Shown here one piece after another: positions 34,742 through 48,418 of a stretch of 64,000 nucleotides of DNA. This DNA comes from Buddleja alternifolia (Eukaryota; Streptophyta; Magnoliopsida; Lamiales; Scrophulariaceae). The stretch spans positions 4,576,708-4,640,707 of the forward strand of contig CM033391.1 of the NCBI GenBank assembly GCA_019426215.1, read 5' to 3'. The notes beneath the pieces are model-generated. The model did no database searches. It saw only the letters and a list, made by a program, of their open reading frames with translations, and was not told where the DNA came from. Made by a program: the position numbers and the translations under genes. Each line of letters starts with the position of its first letter. Position 1 is the stretch's first letter.

Positions 34742-37121
34742 ATGCACAGGCGTTCTCCTGCTATTGAAATCGATCCAGAACCAGAACGAACTTTTCGAAG
34801 AGGCAGATGTCAGCAAAGAGAGCAACGTAGAATGGCAGACGACGTACAGAGGATTGAACCTGCTGCGCAGAGAACTCTTAGGGATTATGCTACACCAACA
34901 TATCAGAATTTTATCTCTAGCATAGCGGTACCAAATGTTCAGGCTAATACCTTTGAGTTGAAGCCGGCTATCATTCAGATGCTACAACACTCTGCCTTTG
35001 AGGGAGATATTGAGAGGGAGGATCCTCATTCCCATCTGGGGAATTTCTTGGAAATTTGCAATACTTTCAAGATGAATGGTATTACTGAAGATGCCATAAG
35101 ACTGTGACTCTTCCCATTCTCCCTGTATAAAAGAGCTAAGGAGTGGCTGAAAAACCAGTCAGCCAATAAGTTCACCACTTGGGCTGATTTGTCGACTGCG
35201 TTTCTATCCCAATATTTTTCCCCAGCTAAGACTGCTCAGTTAAGGAATGCAATCACAGGATTCATGCAAACTGACAGTGAAACCCTCTACCAAGCATGGG
35301 AAAGGTATAAAGAACTACTCAGAAAGTGCCCACATCATGGTATTCCTAGTTGGATGCTTGTGCAGAATTTCTATAATGGTCTGTCACATAGTGTCCGGAT
35401 GAATATCGATGCAGCTGCAGGAGGGAGTTTTATGGCAAAGAATCCGAATGATTCATTAGCTCTTATGAATGAGATGGCATCCAACAGCTATCAGTGGATG
35501 AGTGATAGTCGGGTGGTAAAGAAAACACCGGGCATGCACAATGTAGATGACATTACATTGCTCAATGCTAACATTGAAGCACTTGTCAAGCACATCGAGG
35601 GACTCAAGGGAAATGTTAGTGCAGTATCTCAACCTATTTTAGCTTGTGATATTTGTGGGGCACATCATATAGCTACTGATTGCCCACTCATTGAGCAAGC
35701 TAATTACCTATCCAATCAGAATAAGCAGTAAGGAAGTCCATTTTCGAACACCTACAATTCGAGTTGGCGAAATCACCCTAACTTTTCTTGGGGAGGTCAA
35801 GGGAACCAAGGAGCTCAAACAAATCTTCCTAGATAGCAGTTTCCTCCAAGTTTCCAACAGCAAGGACCACCACCTCAAGAACCACAAGCTTGGGAATTAG
35901 CCATTGAAAAGCTCGCTAATGGAACAACAATTTGGTTCGAGAATCTTGAACCAAAAATTAATCTGGTAGTGGGAGCAACAAAGAATCTGGAATTACAAGT
36001 TGGACAATTGGCAAGTTCTATGAATTCGAGGTCAAAGGGTACACTGCCTAGCCAAACAGAGGAGAATCCGAGAGGACAGTGCAATGCAGTGACTCTGATA
36101 AACGAAAATACAATTGAAGAATTTGAGCCACATGCTGTACGCAGAGATGAACTTGTGACAAAAGATAATTCAGTCTTTGAACCTTCAAACAAGGTTGAAC
36201 TGGAAAAGGTTATCCCGAAGCCATATGTGAAGTCGTATGTTCTTCCAATTCCATTTTCCCAAAGGTTGCAACACAAGAGGTTGGACAAGCAGCAAGAGAA
36301 ATTTCTTCAAGTACTTAGATTGTTGCGCATCAACATTCCGTACACAGATGCTTGGGCTCAGATGCCTGTCTATGTGAAGTTTCTCAAGGAGCTATTGAGC
36401 AATAGAAAGAAATTAGAAGATGTGGAAACAATCTCCTTGAATGATGAATGCAGTGCCATAAGCTAACAAAACATTCCTCCGAAGTTAAAGGATCCAGGGA
36501 GTTTTTCATTTCCTTGCACTATTGGAAAATTTCACTTTGATAATGCACTTTGTGATTTAGGAGCTAGTGTTAGCCTAATGCCTTATTCAATTTGCAGGAA
36601 ATTGGGCTTTCAAAAGCTTAAAAACACAAAGATGTCACTTCAATTGGCATATAGGAGCATAAAGCGCCCCATGGGAATATTAGAGTTTGTGAAAGTGGAC
36701 AAGTTCTACACCCCATGTGACTTCGTGGTGCTTGAGATGGATGAAGATTCGAAAACACCAATCATTCTTGGAAGACCATTTCTCGCAACTGTGGGAACTA
36801 TCATTGACGTGCGTGCTGACAAGCTAGCGTTGAACATTGGAGATGAGAAGGTGGAGTTCGACTTAAATAAGGTGATGAAATCTCCATCTTTTGAAGAAAA
36901 ATGCTATTTGGTGGATGTGATTAAAGAGACCATCAAAGAACAAATTTTGCAAGGTAATAGAGATCCATTAAAGTCACATCCCAAAATATCCTCTACACCG
37001 AAGGTAAAACTTAAACCTCTTCCACCACATCTCAGGTACGTTCTTCTTGAAAATAATGAATTTCTATATGTTATCGTAATTGCTACACCTTGTACTCCTG
37101 AATTGGATCGATTGCTAATCG
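34742..37121 (+). pseudogene. Athila-type gag and protease, truncated
   Basis: The reading starts MHRRSPAIEIDPEPERTF. Gag blocks include LLQHSAFEGDIEREDPHSHL, LYKRAKEWL, TLYQAWERYKELLRKCPHHG and ALMNEMASNSYQW, with the knuckle CDICGAHHIATDC (CX2CX3HX4C, as in Athila). The aspartic protease follows at about 36,540-36,830: CDLGASVSLMPYSICRKLG and PIILGRPFLATVGTIIDV. Stops fall at 35,105, 35,729, about 35,835 and 36,464. Coding is cut at 37,121 just after LKPLPPHLRYV, the entrance to RT. RT, RNase H, integrase and the 3' LTR are absent; sequence resumes in the LTR of X. Confidence 0.9.
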
Positions 37122-37649
37122 CCCACTAACTCCAATAATAAGTTTCCCACGCGTCCACTTGTCCAACAGTTGGCCTTGGTCAATGCTTTGTCCAACTGCC
37201 TCGCACATGTCCCGCACATGAACCGTCGTCAGTACGTCGTGTCACCCGACTCGCCCAGCACTGCCCGCACAGAGCATGGCCGTCTGCCGAGTTTTCTTGG
37301 CCAGTCTTCCTAGAACCCACCCACTGTGCACACGCTACCCAGTTTTCTCGGCCACCTGCCTTGAACTCTCCAGACTATGTGCACCCGGCCTAGCTTTCTC
37401 GACCACTGTCCGAATCCCACACACGCCGGATGCCCAGCTCAAACACCCGTCGAGTTTTCCCGCATAATTTAGCCATAACTTGCCACAACCTTGCACTTTC
37501 TAGGCCAAACCCACTTTGTTCAAGTCATTGCCCATCGTTGCCCCCAACTTGCCCAAATCTAAGCCAATGTTGCCTACTCTTGGCACCCGTCGTCCCATCT
37601 TGACACGTTGGCCTATCGGGTTAAGGACCCGACTCTTAGGGGTGTAACA

Positions 37650-38632
37650 AATCACCCCCACCAAAAGAATTAGACGTCCTCGTCGAATCAACATTAACAT
37701 ATGAGCCATTGAATTTGTCAGCCGATTCCCGCAATCATTTGAACCCACATTCATGCTCCATGTCTGATGCTTAGACCTAGAACCTTACCATCCCGAATCC
37801 TCTTGATGAAAATGCATTGATTCCAGCCCAGCAACTCACTGTCCAGCAAACTGAAATCATCCACACACTAAAATTCGAAGAAGCCACATACTTACTCAAA
37901 TTTTCAGCAATTTTGGCTTCATGACTCCAAGTAATTCGTGCCCATTGATGACACAATGAATTTCCTTCATCACTTTCGTAGATCATGTCCATTGGAAGAG
38001 GTCTTTTCAACAGTTGAATACCCTGCCACTACTCTGCAAATTTTTCCCAATGGATCCAGCAACATCTCTTTGCCTTCAACGTACTCGTGCCACCACACAA
38101 GCCTTTTTCATCAGCCTATCGCAACCCTTGCCTTTTCCACTGAAACTCGCACTTGGATCTTTAACTGCACCCATAATTTGATCAAGATCAAGCAAGCACT
38201 CGCCCCAATCTTTGCAACCCTTGCCAAAGCTGATCTCACGATGAATTTGACGAGCCACGCACTTGGCTAAATTCCCATAAACTTTTATACTTACGGTTCC
38301 CATAGATTTTCCTTGCTGAACTTCACCAAACTGCCCACATAATGCAATCAGCACCCGTCTCTTGCACAACAACAATCTGCCACCATCAAGCCCACACAAA
38401 AATCACTGTCACCCATAAATTTCACACAGTCCACGCACCACACACAACCTGCTCACTCACTGTCCTATACCACCAAGCTTTTAACCAATTTCGTGCCACC
38501 AAGCAACGAAATTTTCACGATCCATGCCTCTCACAAGGATCAAGACACGTGCAGTGAATTTTGTATCTTTTTTGACCAAATCAAAGCTAAGTTCGACTAA
38601 CAACTTCATCGAAATGGGGATCTAATACCAAT
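37650..38632 (-). other. Internal region of element X, no coding capacity
   Basis: 983 bp of C-rich DNA lie between the LTRs. Several open frames exist on both strands but none resembles a retrotransposon or other protein, and they look compositional. This is typical of TRIM/LARD-style elements that carry only cis signals. Confidence 0.7.
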
Positions 38633-39572
38633 TGTCATGGGGACATTTTTCAAGCCTAAATTTCTCGCACAAAAGGCACTCGTGCGGCCTGATTCGTCCC
38701 GCATGAACCCGTCCGCCTTCACCAATACACACAACTCTCGTGTTTCCCGATTAATTAGAGTTTCCCACGAGCAAACCCAACACCCCGCAAGCATAAACAT
38801 TCATACTCACACACACATGCTGAATTTTAAGGCACAATCACATTTACAGGCGACCAACGCCTAACCTTATATTTTATTGCTTATCAAGTAAATACAACAA
38901 ATCCCTAACTCGTATACACCTCTCCACTCTGCCAAAATGCCATATACAACCTGTTTTAAAGGCACCAGGCGCCTGGAGTGGACATCCCCCACTCTTAGGA
39001 TTCGGCCTATCACTAAGTTCCAAGTGTCGGGCTATTTTGACCACCAAAACCGCATCTAACCGCCCACTAACTCCAGCAATAAGCGTCCCACACATCCACT
39101 TGTCCATCAGTTGGCCTTGGTCAATGCTTCATCCAACTACCTCGCACATGTCTCGCACATGACCCATCGTCCGCACATCGGGTCACCTAACTAGCCCAGC
39201 ATTGCCCGCACGGAGCCTGGCCACTTGTAGAGTTTTTTTGGCCAGTCTGCCCAGAACCCACCTGCTGTGCACACTCTGCCTAGTTTTCTCGGCCACTTAC
39301 CTTGAACTCGATCGATAGTGTGCACCCGACCTAGCTTTCTCTGCCATTGTCAGAATCCCACACCGGTCGAGTTTTCCCGCATAATTTGCCCACAACTTGC
39401 CACAACCTTGCACTTCCTCGGCCAAACCCACTTTATCTCTAGTCATTGCCCACTGTTGCCCGAAACTTGCCCAAATCTAAGCTAATGCTGCCTACTCTCG
39501 GCACACGTCGTCCTATCTTGACACGTTAGCCCACCGTGTCAATGACTCGACTCTTAGTGGTGTAACACCAAG

Positions 39573-42500
39573 CCACTAAACTTTTCCCAAAGAAATGACA
39601 AGTGTCGCTGATATTGTTACAATCCCCTCTATAACCAGTATAATCAACATCGAAATAACCAAGAAGATCGAAATTAATAGACTAAATTTTATAATGCCTT
39701 TAAGATATCTAAGAATGCATTTAAGAGCAAGTAAATGAGATTCTTTAGGTTCGGATCGAAATCTAGCACAAAGTCAGGTAGCGAACATAATATTCGAATG
39801 ACTTGCAGTTAAGTAGAGCAAGTTATCAATCATAACTCGAACGTGATTTTCATCAAAAGGTTTACCTGATTCATTCTTATCAAGTTTAATGGATGTGGAT
39901 ATGGGAGTAGGGACAGGGTTATACTCATCCATCCGGAACTTCCAGAGAAGTTCCCTGGTACATGCCTTTAGCTACTAGTCGTGCTTTGTTACGAGTAACC
40001 TTGCCATTTTCATCAAGTTTGTTTCTGAAAATCCATTTGATATCAATAAGCGGATGATTTGTGGTTCTTTTGAATAGGTCCCAGACTTTATTCCTGTCAA
40101 ACTGGGCAAGATCTTCTTCAATGGCTTTGACCCACGATTCAGCATTAAGAGCGTCTTCAACATTGCTAAGCTCCCATATGGGACAGAAAAACAGAACTTC
40201 CAACATCATTCTTTAAGCTGGATCTAGTGGTGATACCAGCTGCTGGAATTCCCATAATAACACTAGTAGAATGACAGGACGTTTGCTTAAATTTTCTCTC
40301 TTTAGGAGTAGAAGAGCTATTTGGGTCTGAAGGATCTGGTTCAAGAGAACTGGAACTTTCATCGGAATTAAGATTCTCATCTGGAAGATCCAGGTTCTTT
40401 TGCTCAGGTTTTGCTTCAGTGTTGCTTGATGATTCTGGAATACCTGCAGGTTTTGAGCTCAAAGTATCTTTGGCTAAAAGAGAGCGAGTTTCATTAAATG
40501 TGACATTTACAAGTTTTTGAATAATACGATAAGATTGACTCTGATTTGAGTAACCAGGCATAGTAGTAATTTTTATAGGACCAAAAAGGTCGAGATAAAG
40601 AAGTTCCATGTTGGCAGTCCAAACTCTTCGATGCTAAGTCCCGCTTCCTTCATTTGCAACTACCTAACAGTCTACTCTTTGGTTGGTAAGATCATCAAGA
40701 TTTATACATTAAACTTTTCAATCTCGAGAGGCATTGAAGACCAATTCATTGTTTTGCATAAAGGAGCAATGAGTAGGAAATAATTGGACTTGATAACCTT
40801 TATTGCATAATTGACTTATGCTAAGCAAGTTGTGTTTCAAGCCTTCAACTAAACAAACTTCATTAGTAATAGTGGACCCATTCTTACCAATGGATCCCTT
40901 ACCAATAATGGTTCCTTATATATTGTCTACAAATGAGACTTTACCAGCACTAAAAGTACTGAGGGTGACGAATTTGGAAATGTCATTGGTCATATGCCTA
41001 GAACATCCGCTATCTAAGTACCATTTGTTCATCCAGTCTTGGTTCCGGGGCTGTTCCTGCAATAATTGCTATTTTTGTTTTGGTACCCATTTATCAGTGG
41101 GTCTTGCAATGTTAGCGTAGTTGACTTTTGGTACCCATATAAATTTTGTACCAATGTTCTTTGTCAAGTAATATCTGTATGCGACATGACCATTTCTACC
41201 GCATGTATGACAGACTTTATAATCTGTGGTGTTCTTTCTGTTTTCAGCACGATGAGCATGGTAATGAGTGGTGTTCTCTTTGGTTTCAGCATGATGAGCA
41301 TGATTTTGAGTAGTTTTTATAAATTTAGTGTTGGAACATATTCTGGAAGTAAATGCATGACAAGTATGATTATGATGTATATGTGGTGTGTGCATGACAT
41401 CTTTTTCTTTGACTTTTTTCAAATCAGAAACTTGTTTCCATACAGAAGTGTTTTCTTCAAATAGATACTCATTTCTTTCTCAAAGCAAAGTTTATCTTTC
41501 ATGAGATCATCAAATTTTTGTTCCAATTCAGTCTTTTCTAAAGAGAATTTTTTGAGTTGACATTGACGCAATTTATTCTTATAAATCAAACTTTTGATCT
41601 AATTTTCATAATTTTTAAGAATATCATATATGTCAAAATTTTCAGCGGTATCATTATTAGAATAATTTAAATCAGATTTCGTTTCAATAGATACCTGTTT
41701 GTTTACCATAAGATAGTTGTCCTCATCACTGGATGCGTCTGATTTAGATTTATCCCAAGATGTGGATAGACCTCATTGTCTGGAATTTTGATCATTTCTC
41801 TAGAAATTTTTCAGTCTAGGGCAGTTAGGTTTGATGTGTCCGGCTTCAAAATATTCATAACATATTATCTTATCATTTTTCTGAGGATCTCTTTGTGGGA
41901 AGTTAGATTTGGGATTTCGCTGTAACTTTGGGCTCTGTTTGAGAATTTTCATTCTTCTCGTGATCATAGCAAGTGCTTCATTGAATTTTTTATCACTCAT
42001 TTCTTCTGGATCAGCAGGAATTTCTATTAACTCGAAGAAAAGGCAAATGTTTTTTGGCTCTTTATTTCAGAACTTCCTTCTTTAGACATGAGAGTCGTTT
42101 CATGAGAGGTAAGAGAACCAATGAGTTCTCCTATTGTCATGACATTCATTTCTTTGGCTTCGTGAATGGCAGTCACTTTAGGTGTCCATTCTCTTGGAAG
42201 AGATCTCAAAATTTTGCGATTTTGTTTGTCTTCCGAAATGATTTTTGGAAGACCGACCATGGGATTGATGATCCGCATGAATCGAGTGTACATTTAACTG
42301 ATCGTCTCATCTTGTTTCATCTAGAACATTTCATATTGGTGAATTAGAAGAGCGATTCATTCTTGTTTGACTTGACTAGTATTTTTGTATGTGACTTGTA
42401 GCATATCCCACATGTATTTAGCCGAGATACAAGTGCTTACTCAATTGTATTCATCCTTAAAGCACATGACAAGATGTTTTTAGCGCTTGCATTCATTTGT

Positions 42501-42780
42501 AGAATCTTCTCATCATTGCTGTTAAAATCATTCCAATTTTTTGAAACGTTTTATTCTTTAACTTTCTTCATTGGAATTGTAGGTCCTTTCATTACTATGT
42601 TTCAAAGTTTGAAATCAATGGAAATAAAATACTCCTCCATCTGGTTCTTCTAGGTGGCATAATTTGAACCATTCAAGACTGGTGGATGGGATTGAGATTG
42701 CCCCTCTGCATATATATCAAAAATGGAGACGGCCATGTAGATTTTTTGACTTGGGTGGCTAAACCCTTAGAAATGAGCCA
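39573..42780 (-). pseudogene. Copia Y gag-pol remnant, integrase mostly deleted
   Basis: In transcript order: gag (42,700-41,800) with ILRSLPREWTPKVTAI and a degenerate knuckle CYEYFEAGHIKPNC; a second knuckle-like CHTCGRNGHVAYRY (41,220-41,170) whose last Cys is Tyr; repeated WVPK; protease WYLDSGCSRHMTNDISKF (about 41,020); then LYLDLFGPIK jumps straight to the linker NVTFNETRSLL (40,600-40,480), so nearly all of the integrase core is gone. RT is represented only by its start (WIFRNKLDENGKVTRNKARL, about 40,040) and a C-terminal RT/RNase H piece (IDNLLYLTASHSNIMFA, about 39,830). It cannot encode an active element. Confidence 0.87.
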
Positions 42781-44036
42781 CCTGGCTCTGATACTAAATG
42801 TAACTCAAGATATGCCCAAGAGGGGGGTGAATTAGGGTATTAAAAATGTGCTAGAATGCACAGTGGAATTATAAAGTACTAAAGGTTTAACTGAAAAAAA
42901 TACTTAAATAAAATACCATTGGAACTTTGCAAGTTCCAGAATGAAGAATTACAAAAGATGAAAGAATAAAACTAAGTGCTGAATCACAGAGGCGAATTCA
43001 GTTACTACAAACGTAAAAAAACAATACACACTCGGTACAATGAAGTGAGTGTCACTCTACTACACCCTTGGAACGAACTAGTGGAACCAGATGGTAAATC
43101 TACAAACAATGACTCCAAAAGGGAATTATGAGAGACTCGACTTGAATGCTCCACTTGACCACTCGTGTATGTCACTCAGAACTACAAGCACTCTCTAGTA
43201 CCACTTCTTCCTCACTGGAAGTTAACTGGAGAAAGTACCTAAAATGCACATAACAATTTTATCAATAGTATGTTGAAAGATGTTCGTAGAATTCATGATT
43301 TTCAACTGAAAATACATGGAGCTTTATATATGTATTTAGGATGAACGAAAAAAGGTAATAAGATAAATGCAAAATGGTTCTTTCCATAAGTGTAACAAAC
43401 GGTAACTTACTCCATATGAAAAAGCATAGAAAAGGAAATGTGATCTTGACAATCATAAAATAGTTATGAAATAAATTTAAGATGTATTTCCATAAGAAGA
43501 GAAAAGATATGCAGATTACTTTGACTTTCCTTAAAAACGGATGTGATTAATTATTTCCAATTTTGCGAAGATTCTAAAGCAGGAATAAATTGAAAGATCT
43601 CAAATTTAGTTAAGGATGTGTATAACTATAGAAAGGTGAGCAATAATAATCTGTTAAAGGTTGCAATGATATACTAAATAGGCGGATATATATACTTCCC
43701 TTAGATAGATGAAAGAAGAAATCCTCTTGCTGGAACTTCCGTAAATCTGTCTAAGGAAGAAAGCATAAAATCAGTGATTGAAAACTAAACTTGTCATCTT
43801 CAAAAAACGAATTAGATTAGAGACAAAAAAAGGTCAACACAATATATATACACCTTTCAACTAAATCTAATCTCTAAAATCAAGCTATTAGATCAGGAAT
43901 ATCCTAGAAATATGCTACCAAAAGATCAGCCTACGGTTACAAATCTACCCCATAGATATGCATAATAGTTACAAAATCAGCCCTTAAATATTTACACTAC
44001 TAAATAAGGAAAAAATAAAATATGATCTCAAGGACA

Positions 44037-47000
44037 TCCCCCCTCAAATTGATGCGGGTAAGTCCACTAACATCAATTTTCTACAGAGAAACTTATGTCA
44101 TTGTCCAGTCATAGCTTTAGTAAAAACATCAGCTATTTGAAGATCAGTAGTGATATGAGGAAGATTGATAATATGGCGATCAGAGGCCTCCTGGATGTAA
44201 TGACAATCCACTTCTATGTGCTTTGTGCGTTCGTGATATACTGGATTGCCAGTTATTTGAATGGCACTAGTGCTATCACTGTGAAGTGGAGTAGGATCAA
44301 CTTGAGAAAATCTAAGTTCAGAAAGAAAACCATGTAACTACACAATTTCAGAACAAACTACTGACATGGCTCTATATTTAGCCTCTGTGGAAGATTTTGA
44401 GACAGAATCTTGGTTCTTGCACTTCCAAGAAATCAAGGCATCCCCAAAAAAATACACACCAGCCCATTGTCGATTTCCTAGTATCGGGGCAACCAGCTCA
44501 ATCTGCATCACTATATCTAGTCAAATAAACAAAATATCCTACTAAAAAAACAATCTCCGAGTAAGCGATCCAATTAAGTACCGAATAATGCGACGGACTG
44601 CAGCAAGATGAAGATGCCAAGGTGATTGCATAAATCTGCTGACTGTGTGAATGGTATATGAGATATCATGCTTTGTATAGTTAGGTAGATAAGACTACCA
44701 ATTAGTCACCAATAGGGAAAAGGATCGGGTAGTAGTTCGTCTTTATCTTTTCGGTATTTCACTTTCACCTCCATTGGTATATCAACATGAGCAGCATCTT
44801 TCAGACTAACCAAGTTAATAAGGTCTTGGATATATTTATATTGTTTTTAAAATAAAATTTACCTGAAAGTGAACCTCTTTCCCTAAGAATTAAGTGAGGT
44901 GTCCATGATCTTTCATATGAAATGTATTATGTAACATGTGTTGAAGATCAGAAATCATACTCTTGTTATTACTGATAATGATAATATCATTAACATATAC
45001 TAAGAGAAAAACTGTACCTGTGTCTTTCTTGTTAAAAAAGAGAGATGAATCACAACAGCTTTATGTAAAAGACAAGTTTAGAAGGGTGTTATGAAACTTC
45101 TCAAACCAAATTCTAGGTGCCTGCTTTAGCCCATATATTGATCATCATAGGTTGCACACCTTATGAGGAGAAGTGACTGACATACCCAATCGAAGTTTCA
45201 TATAAATCTCCTATTTGAGGTCCCCATGCAAGAAGGCTTTTTTTAACATCCATCTGAAGTAGGGGCCAAGACTTAAGAGGATGTAATAGCAAGAATAGTT
45301 GTTACTGTGGTCATTTTAGCAACTGGAGCATAAGTTTCCTCATAATCAAACCCATATTCTTGTTTATTTCCAAGTGCAACCAACTTAGCTTTATATTTAT
45401 CTAACTAACCATCAGACTTAGAGTTTCACATTATAAACCCACTTACTCCCAATTGATTTGACATGAAGCGGACATGATACAATATTCCAAGTGTGGTTTT
45501 CCTCAAGTGCTTTAAGTTCTGCTTCCATTTCTAGCTACCAACACTTATGTTCCATAGCCTGTTTATAACAAGAAAGGATGCGAATAGAAGATAAAGTAGC
45601 AAACATAGACATAGGAGATGAAAAACCATACCTATCAGGAGGTTTAGGAGCTCTAAGACTTCTTCAAAGAGGAGATAGATCATTATTAGTTGCTAGACCA
45701 GGATCAGATGTTGCGGGAAATCTTGAGAAACCTCAATGGGATCTGTATTGGGATCATTTTCTGGAGGTTTAGGATGAGAGCGTCTGCGATAAACATAATC
45801 AAGATGAAATCATTGTATTAGTGCTGGTGTTGGAGACTCTGGAAAGTATGGTAAAAGAGAAATAGACGAGGATTTTGGAATCTATTTTGTGCTAAAAAAG
45901 AGTCAATTCTCAAAGAAAGTTACATTTCTAGAGATATGAGTACGACGAGCATGGGGATCATAGCAAAGAAAGCCTTTTTGTGAGTTTCAACATATCCTAC
46001 AAAAGCACACTTGACAATTGGGCAGTGAGTTTAGTTCTCTCATGCGCTGGAAGGTAAACAAAACACATACGTCCAAAATTATGTTGAATTTTATAATTCG
46101 GTGGATGCATGAACAAGCGAAGGTAGGGTGAAGTATTGTCCAAGTTTGGATAAGGAAACCTATTTATTACATAAACAGCTGTGGAAAAAGCTTCACACCA
46201 AAAATGAGGTGGAAGAAAAGAATCAATTAAAAGAGTTTGAACAATATCAAGGAGGTGACGATTCTTTGGTTCAACCACACCGTTTTGTTGTGGAGTGAAA
46301 GGGCAAGAGCACTTGATATAATCCCATTTTTTTGAAGAAAAATTTGAAATTCATTTGACATATATTTACCACCAGAATTTGATCGCAAGATTTTTGATTT
46401 TGGCAGAAAATTATGTCTCAAGTAAAGCAAAAAAGACTTTAAAAATAGAGAAAACCTCATTTTTAGACCTTAGAAAGTAAATCTAGCTAAAACAAGTGAA
46501 ATCGTTGATGAATGTGACAAAATACTTGTAATGTTCATGAGAAATCACTGGTGCGATACCCCACATATCAGTATGTATAAATTCAAAAGGTTTATTGGTT
46601 CGAGCTGTATGCGATGGAAAATGAAGAGTTTTGCTTTTGCCAAGCTTGCAAGAGACTCAATCAATATTAACATCATCAAAACGATAATTTTTATAGCCAG
46701 GTAAACCAGATTTAAGCAACATACGAAGTACATGAGGATTAGGATGACCTAACCGCTTATGGCATACCTGATTATCACATTGAATAGCATTACAAGTAAG
46801 AAAATTTGATAATGGAGAGGGAAAAGACAAAAAAAAAAAAAAAGGAAAGAGACGTCCCACTTTAGGTCCCTGTGCGATCATCTTTCCCAATACTTGATCC
46901 TACACAACACAACCAAAATTCGAGAATTGAACATTACAATTATTCTCAACTAATTGATCAACAGATGTTGAGGCTATTGGACAGATTAGGAGACACAAAA

Positions 47001-48316
47001 ACAGCGTTTAATGAGGCTGAAAAATCACCAACAGCCGTGATCGGTAAGGAAGTGCCATCGGCTGTGTGAATATGAAGGTTTCCTTTATACTTTTGAACAT
47101 TAGTAAGAGGTAACACATAATTTTTCATGTGGTTTGAAGCCCCAAAATCAAAATACCAAGGTTTAGAAGTAGACTGTTTGTAACCTGAAATCTCTAAAGT
47201 GGAAAGAGCAGAAACTATCATTTGTTGGACCATTTCAGGAGTAACAGAAGACTGACCAAGATTAGGAACATTAGGAAGAGCATAAGTGGTTGCAGGACTA
47301 GTAGCAGTCAAAGAATCAATCCAGACATTGTATGCAGTTTCAGATTTCTGTGGAGGACGAGTGGGGCAATCTTTGATTATGTGCAAGTCTTACAATAATT
47401 GCAAACTTTGTTGGTGCAGTTGGTGGCAATGTGCCCTTAACCTTTGCAACTGTAGCACTGGACATTAGCCATATTTCAGCTACCTTTGCACCTCTCTTGA
47501 GCTGCGTAGGCGATGGGAATTGGAGCAGAATTTTGAATTTTCAGCTCCATGGTGGCTTGAGTAATAAGTCGCTGCTCATCCCTGAAAAATCCACCAAAGC
47601 AAACATCCAAGAATGGAATAGGGGTTTTTATTCATTAAATTGGACCTGATCCCTTCAATCTCTCCCCTCAATTTCATTAAAAATTGATCTTGCTTGCTTG
47701 TCTCATGCACACCTTGGACAACAGAGAGTCCTTCTGGATTTACACTTGCATACACAATATCAGTGTATTTAGCCCAATATTCTCGAAAGAAGAACAGAAA
47801 TCTTGAATTGACATGTTGCCTTGAACAAGAAGGCCAAATTCGAGTTCCAACTGAAACCTTCGTGCGGTGTTGGTCTGGTTATAAATTTTAAGTATTATCA
47901 CATTTGTCTAGAGGTTTTGTAAGGCTTGAGGTTGAGAAGAATAGATGGATCGACACTTCCAAGGATCCAAGACATAATTAACCTGAGCATCCTTCACCTC
48001 CGATTTCACATATTTTTCCTTCTCATTCTCTCTATCAGGTCTAGGATTCGTGCCATCAAGATGACCCCATAATTCCTTTCCCTTGACAAATATCTGGAAT
48101 TGAAATTCCCAGGCAGAATAGTTCTTGCCATTAAAATGAACACAAAATTGTTTAGATCATTCTAATAACATGATACAATCGAAAGAAAAAAACAAAGGCT
48201 AGGAGGTTGAATCAAAGAATCACAGAACGAGAATGAACAAGAACAAAGAGCTAAGATCATCTAGACAACCATGAGTGACAAGATAAAACAAGTTCAGAGT
48301 TTTGGCTTTGATGCCA
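44037..48316 (-). pseudogene. Copia Z gag-pol, heavily mutated
   Basis: In transcript order: gag (48,170-47,640) with NGKNYSAWEFQFQIFVKGKE; two zinc knuckles near 47,460-47,380 (CYSCKG, then a stop, then GHIATNC); protease with WYFDFGASNHM instead of the usual D-S/T-G; pre-integrase VCHKRLGHPNPHVLRMLLKS; integrase with HTDMWG, SNSGGKY (second catalytic Asp changed to Asn) and VVEPKNRHLLD; RT with YVNDIII in place of YVDD (about 44,990); and RNase H with SSTEAKYRAM and ADVFTKAMTGQ near 44,080. Many stops and frame changes interrupt it. Confidence 0.87.
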
Positions 48317-48377
48317 TGACAAAACTAAAGATATTTGTTGAAATAATTTCTGAATGAATATTCCACTAAGATGCGTA

Positions 48378-48382
<5 letters not shown>

Positions 48383-48416
<34 letters not shown>
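48383..48416. repeat. (AT)n microsatellite in LTR of Z
   Basis: About 17 AT units lie in the 5' LTR of Z. The split partner LTR has only a short version at 43,840-43,852, so the tract expanded after insertion. Confidence 0.85.

Positions 48417-48418
<2 letters not shown>

Larger units (their letters stand above)
33197..39567 (-). mobile_element. Element X: small non-autonomous LTR retrotransposon
   Basis: The right LTR is 38633-39567 (935 bp). The left LTR is in two pieces, 33197-33313 and about 37122-37649. CCAAG is duplicated exactly at 33192-33196 and 39568-39572. On the minus strand the LTR runs TGTTACACC...CCCCATGACA, a primer-site-like TGGTATTAGATCC sits at 38,620-38,632, and the PPT is GGTGGGGGTGATT (about 37,650-37,664). 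The internal part (37650-38632) has no gag or pol, so it depends on another element. Base composition is C-rich and unlike the neighbours. Confidence 0.9.
31648..43839 (-). mobile_element. Copia element Y (SIRE-like), inserted in LTR of Z
   Basis: LTRs are 42799-43839 (1041 bp) and 31648-32681 (1034 bp), similar throughout and ending GGTCAACA. The primer site TAGTATCAGAGCC lies at 42786-42798 and the PPT (GGGGGAGAT on the minus strand) at about 32,830-32,842. Flanks TAATA and CAATA match at 4 of 5. Long LTRs and the gag wording suggest the SIRE/Maximus group, which is inference. It contains element X. Confidence 0.88.

Noticed and set aside
37276..39107. Several open frames of 60-110 codons in element X
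   Set aside because: C-rich composition creates open frames on both strands; the LTR ones are interrupted in the other LTR copy, and none resembles a known domain.
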